NCBI RefSeq assembly: GCF_001419985.1
Contig: NZ_LJAL01000001.1
Span: forward strand, 124,001-188,000
Direction of reading: 5' to 3'
DNA length: 64,000 nucleotides
Source: Loktanella sp. 5RATIMAR09
GTDB taxonomy: Bacteria > Pseudomonadota > Alphaproteobacteria > Rhodobacterales > Rhodobacteraceae
Shown here: positions 61,157 to 64,000 of the stretch, in pieces
Numbering within the stretch: the first letter of the stretch is position 1
Layout: each line of letters starts with the position of its first letter
Position numbers and translations under genes: made by a program
The notes under the pieces: generated by a model
Seen by the model: only the letters and a program-made list of their open reading frames with translations
Database searches by the model: none
Told to the model about the DNA's origin: nothing

Positions 61157-64000
61157 TTACCGTTTGGTGTCATTGTTCCAGCCTACCTGTTGCCATTCAT
61201 TGCCATCGAACCAAACAGCACCTTCAGACCTTCTCCAGCAGGACTCATTGTTGACGCCCCTAGGCCATGTGTTGCGCTCTGCAATCATTACCCAAACTGG
61301 TTCAATTTGGCTCTCTTCTGCATACCGACGAAGTGTAGCCTCATCTATAACAACCGCTGTCCGATGACTCACTGGCCGTTGGGATTGAACAACTGTGTTT
61401 CCAGCACTGTCGATCCAGTACTGAGGTCCCTCGGAAGACATAGTCAGACCTAGTTCTTCCGCGAACCATTTTTGCGGCATGTAGTTTGTGAATCCTTCGG
61501 GCAGTGTTTTGTCGAGATGGCTTTCCCAATGGTAGTGAGCAACGGGGATAGCAAACTCACAGTCAGACGGTGCCTTCCAAATGTGCTGGTCAAATTTCAC
61601 TGATTTCCAGGTCTCGCGCCAGAATGCCTCGCGCAAAAAAGGTCCATCAGTGAATTCTCGGGGTTGAAAGTCGTTAACACTCAGGCTCGCTTCGGCAGCA
61701 AGATATTCTGTGAAAGCCGTGGCTTTCCCTTTTCTTACAAACACACAGTAGAAGAACCTGAACTCTTCATACCGTTTGCCGTGGTCACCAGGTCGAGGTT
61801 TTGCGTAGTCCGCTTCCGCCAGATTGAATTCGTAGAGGACTAACCATCGTCTCTTGTTCTCATCCACGCGAACCAGTTTGTCCGAGAATGCTTGAGTGGG
61901 GTCTTCGGTGAACGGCCACTCTTTCAACTTTTCTTCGGCTACTTCCGGTAGCACGATCTGAGGTTCGGACATCCAGTCAATGTTGGCCTGCGATGAGGAG
62001 GGGTAACGGGTTGCAGTAGGCAGGATGGTGGGCTCGATGTTTCGGCGGAACTCATGATGGCTATACCAATACAGGTGTGGCCGCTCTGGCCAGCCTTCGA
62101 GGACCCAAAAATTGTCCGCCAACCTAGCTTGCAACTGATCTAGAGCGATGCGCTGATACTTTTTCCCTATGCGCTCAAGGTCGTTCTCATGGCGTGAGTA
62201 ACTTCCTCCGTGCCCATCCTTTGGGAATAACTCTTCTGTCCATCCAAGTTCGTAGGCTCGCTTAGTAATCCAAAGACGGCACTGCTGAACGCTGATTGTC
62301 TCGTAGTCACCGTGGCCCGCTGCGTCGTTGAAATACTCATCAACCAATCGATTCCGTTCTTCTGCATCGAGCAGCTCGTTCAGTTCAGCAAGAGCGTCTT
62401 CCTTGCTGATTTCAGTATCTTTTTTCCCATTATCTAATCTGATGGTTTCCTCTTCCGCCTCAACGCCATCCCTATCGACAAACGTGCGTAAAATGATGTC
62501 GATTGGAACGATCGATGCCTGTTCGTAAGCCTCAAGCGCCACCACTCTTTCTGGATGAGGATCGATGATTTCAGATTTGAAACGGTCTTTCACTTCTGAA
62601 GCTGCGACGGGTTTGGGTTCCGAAAGTCGTGTGGTTAGGAAGCCACGCACTCGCCCCGGAATGCTATACTTGCCGTAGTCACCCCACTCACTCGACGCCG
62701 AAATGAAGATTGATTTACCGCCACGACTATCTGCGATTTTCTCAACCTGCTCTTTTGTCAGGCCGAATATAGGCTCTTCAGAGCCGAAAGGGTGATAACA
62801 ATTTTCGAGCTTTGCACCCGCTTCCAAGGCGTTTTTGTGCGATGCGAGTTCGACGATCCCCAGAGCGTAATCCCTGGTAATCAGCGACACCGGCGGCGCA
62901 CCTTCAGCAAAAGCCTTTGCGAAGACCAGGCTCGAGTATGTTCTCAGCCGCTCCACACTGGGATCGATGCAGCAGGCTCCAAAAGCTGCCGCATAGAGCC
63001 TTTCAACCACGTAGGGATCATTGCAGAAGTTCATCTCCTCAAAAACAAAGTCGAATACATCCGACCTGCTTAAGAACAGTGAGGTCAGCGCCTTAGTCGA
63101 CCGATCCCGCAAAGTTATGTGGGATGCCGACAAGGACCATGCCAGGACCAAAGAAGCCAACTCCATGTGCCTAGCGTCGGTTTTACGCTCTTTTGTCGAC
63201 ATTGCCCAGGAGATGATGCGATCGATCTGGCTGAACTCGTCTCTGGACGCCCAGTTGATCCAGCGGGTCCAGTGACTGTCTCGTTCTGCCATCCCAAAGC
63301 TTTGCAGGTGCGTGTTCAGAAACTTCGCATTGTACGGATGATCAATTGTGATGGACACTTCCAGTAGCAAGCCTTGAGGGTCGATAGAGTAGCCGTCCAG
63401 AGCGTTCAGGAGGTCTTCGGCGTCATTTGTGAATGCGTCCAACTTTCTCCATTTGAAGCTTTCGGCAAAACCCTGTTGAAGCGTGCCGTCTTCCCAGTGT
63501 CTTTCCCAGTCAGGCACCTCGGTTGCGAACTCCGTGCCGAGTTTTTCTGGGTAGATCGTCGACAATGCGCCTACAAGTCCAGCGTACTCGTAGCGAATTT
63601 GGCTCGTAAGTTCGCCGTCGTAAAAGAGGAAGTTCAGCGGCCCTCCTGGCTGAAATTCCGCCCCCAATTGCGACCGAGTGTTCTGAATCCCCATCCGCTC
63701 AAGGAGCATCCGCCCCAGTCTAGTGATCGACCACGAATTGGTGCGAGCGGAAGCCCTAGCGGCAACTGCTTTTTCGGCCAACGCGTCTGCCATAAGGTAG
63801 TCCTGAAAACGTTGAAAGGAGAACCTGATAAGCTCAGAAGGGGGGTTCAGCGGATCGATGTTCTTCGAGTAAGGAGGCGGATCGCGACGGAGCAGACTCG
63901 ATTGAATGAATACATCCAGCCATGATTTGCCTTCCGGCGCTTGGCGGCTGCCGAACTGCTGGTGTGCAAGGTCACTGGCAATTTCAAATTCAACGAAATC
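61157..64000 (-). CDS. large protein, C-terminal part; possible STAND/NACHT-type defence NTPase
   Basis: The frame runs from its stop at 61157 past the window edge (at least 947 residues); ATG 63793 is internal, since LIRFSFQRFQDYLMADAL reads straight through it. That segment resembles the winged-helix boundary after the NTPase core of STAND/NACHT-like proteins (FxFQRFxDYLxA). The visible part is a long alpha-helical region followed by a distinct C-terminal domain with many Trp and Tyr (WYSHHEFRRNIEP, FRFFYCVFVRKG). The N-terminal effector and P-loop lie outside. It is probably antiviral; that is inference. Confidence 0.6.
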   Translation of the reverse strand, partial: DFVEFEIASDLAHQQFGSRQAPEGKSWLDVFIQSSLLRRDPPPYSKNIDPLNPPSELIRFSFQRFQDYLMADALAEKAVAARASARTNSWSITRLGRMLLERMGIQNTRSQLGAEFQPGGPLNFLFYDGELTSQIRYEYAGLVGALSTIYPEKLGTEFATEVPDWERHWEDGTLQQGFAESFKWRKLDAFTNDAEDLLNALDGYSIDPQGLLLEVSITIDHPYNAKFLNTHLQSFGMAERDSHWTRWINWASRDEFSQIDRIISWAMSTKERKTDARHMELASLVLAWSLSASHITLRDRSTKALTSLFLSRSDVFDFVFEEMNFCNDPYVVERLYAAAFGACCIDPSVERLRTYSSLVFAKAFAEGAPPVSLITRDYALGIVELASHKNALEAGAKLENCYHPFGSEEPIFGLTKEQVEKIADSRGGKSIFISASSEWGDYGKYSIPGRVRGFLTTRLSEPKPVAASEVKDRFKSEIIDPHPERVVALEAYEQASIVPIDIILRTFVDRDGVEAEEETIRLDNGKKDTEISKEDALAELNELLDAEERNRLVDEYFNDAAGHGDYETISVQQCRLWITKRAYELGWTEELFPKDGHGGSYSRHENDLERIGKKYQRIALDQLQARLADNFWVLEGWPERPHLYWYSHHEFRRNIEPTILPTATRYPSSSQANIDWMSEPQIVLPEVAEEKLKEWPFTEDPTQAFSDKLVRVDENKRRWLVLYEFNLAEADYAKPRPGDHGKRYEEFRFFYCVFVRKGKATAFTEYLAAEASLSVNDFQPREFTDGPFLREAFWRETWKSVKFDQHIWKAPSDCEFAIPVAHYHWESHLDKTLPEGFTNYMPQKWFAEELGLTMSSEGPQYWIDSAGNTVVQSQRPVSHRTAVVIDEATLRRYAEESQIEPVWVMIAERNTWPRGVNNESCWRRSEGAVWFDGNEWQQVGWNNDTKR

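Larger units (their letters stand above)
55428..64000. mobile_element. putative integrated mobilizable island next to tRNA-Arg(CCU)
   Basis: From the 3' end of the tRNA to the window edge the gene content is accessory: HTH replication-like gene, mobC, relaxase with nested mob genes, an unknown two-gene cassette, higBA, and a large possible defence protein. The left end probably lies at the tRNA 3' end. No integrase, transposase or second att copy is seen, so the right end is outside the window. Confidence 0.6.

Noticed and set aside
60470-64000. Integrase or transposase in the accessory region
   Set aside because: I read both strands for tyrosine/serine recombinase or DDE motifs and found none; the island's integrase, if any, lies outside the window.

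Overview
The window is about 58-60% G+C and reads as a chromosome segment of an alphaproteobacterium of the Rhodobacteraceae (Roseobacter side). Pointers are an RpoE-ChrR singlet-oxygen sigma/anti-sigma pair, a CcrM-type GANTC methylase next to rnhB, many order-typical conserved genes (DUF1365, DUF3833, DUF4170, DUF2125, DUF3576, DUF1643, DUF3775, DUF721), and an L7/L12 sequence of Rhodobacterales type. GTG and TTG starts and 4-bp ATGA/GTGA overlaps are frequent.

Positions 1-55,238 are mostly core genome. 1-4,025: rmuC (cut by the window edge), an SDR, a Nudix hydrolase and a phosphate transporter. 4,107-10,140: chrR-rpoE and a divergent five-gene operon, sharing a promoter region with two back-to-back RpoE-type promoters. 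10,147-14,802: alkB, mutY, a DUF721 gene, a DsbA-like gene and a CoA transferase. 14,799-21,035: a cell-envelope block (lpxK, a divergent waaA paralogue, DUF4170, inositol-phosphatase family, pmbA, DUF2125). 21,155-24,627: SDR, enoyl-CoA hydratase, an internally deleted MscS gene and a flavoprotein. 24,816-25,860: two tandem copies of a small membrane-protein gene. 25,917-30,420: holA, lptE, leuS and a DUF3576 lipoprotein. 30,780-36,943: porin, PLP-binding protein, pseudouridine synthase, an mhqO/mhqD-like pair, ALDH and 1-Cys peroxiredoxin. 37,010-44,143: the truB/rpsO/pnp group interrupted by an RTX protein, a DUF1643 gene and an outer-membrane protein. 44,201-55,238: oxidoreductase, recQ, a phosphatase/GST/saccharopine dehydrogenase run, ccrM, rnhB, a membrane-anchored winged-helix protein and a LacI-type regulator.

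After tRNA-Arg(CCU) (55,351-55,427) the window turns into accessory DNA and stays so to the end. It holds a plasmid-like helix-turn-helix gene and a ColE1-type mobilization module: mobC, a relaxase, and two further genes nested in another frame inside the relaxase gene. Then come an unrecognised two-gene cassette, a higBA toxin-antitoxin pair, and a very large protein that runs off the window and looks like the C-terminal part of a STAND/NACHT-type defence NTPase. No integrase is visible, so the far end of the element lies outside.

The most unusual object is the two-gene cassette at 58,567-60,466. Its first gene encodes a 373-residue protein I do not recognise. The second, overlapping it by 14 bp, encodes an unknown ~140-residue N-terminal region fused in frame to an essentially complete ribosomal stalk protein L7/L12. 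A mobile-island gene carrying a host-like L7/L12 domain suggests a system that touches translation-factor recruitment, possibly a defence or toxin module. That role is inference; the fusion itself is visible in the sequence.
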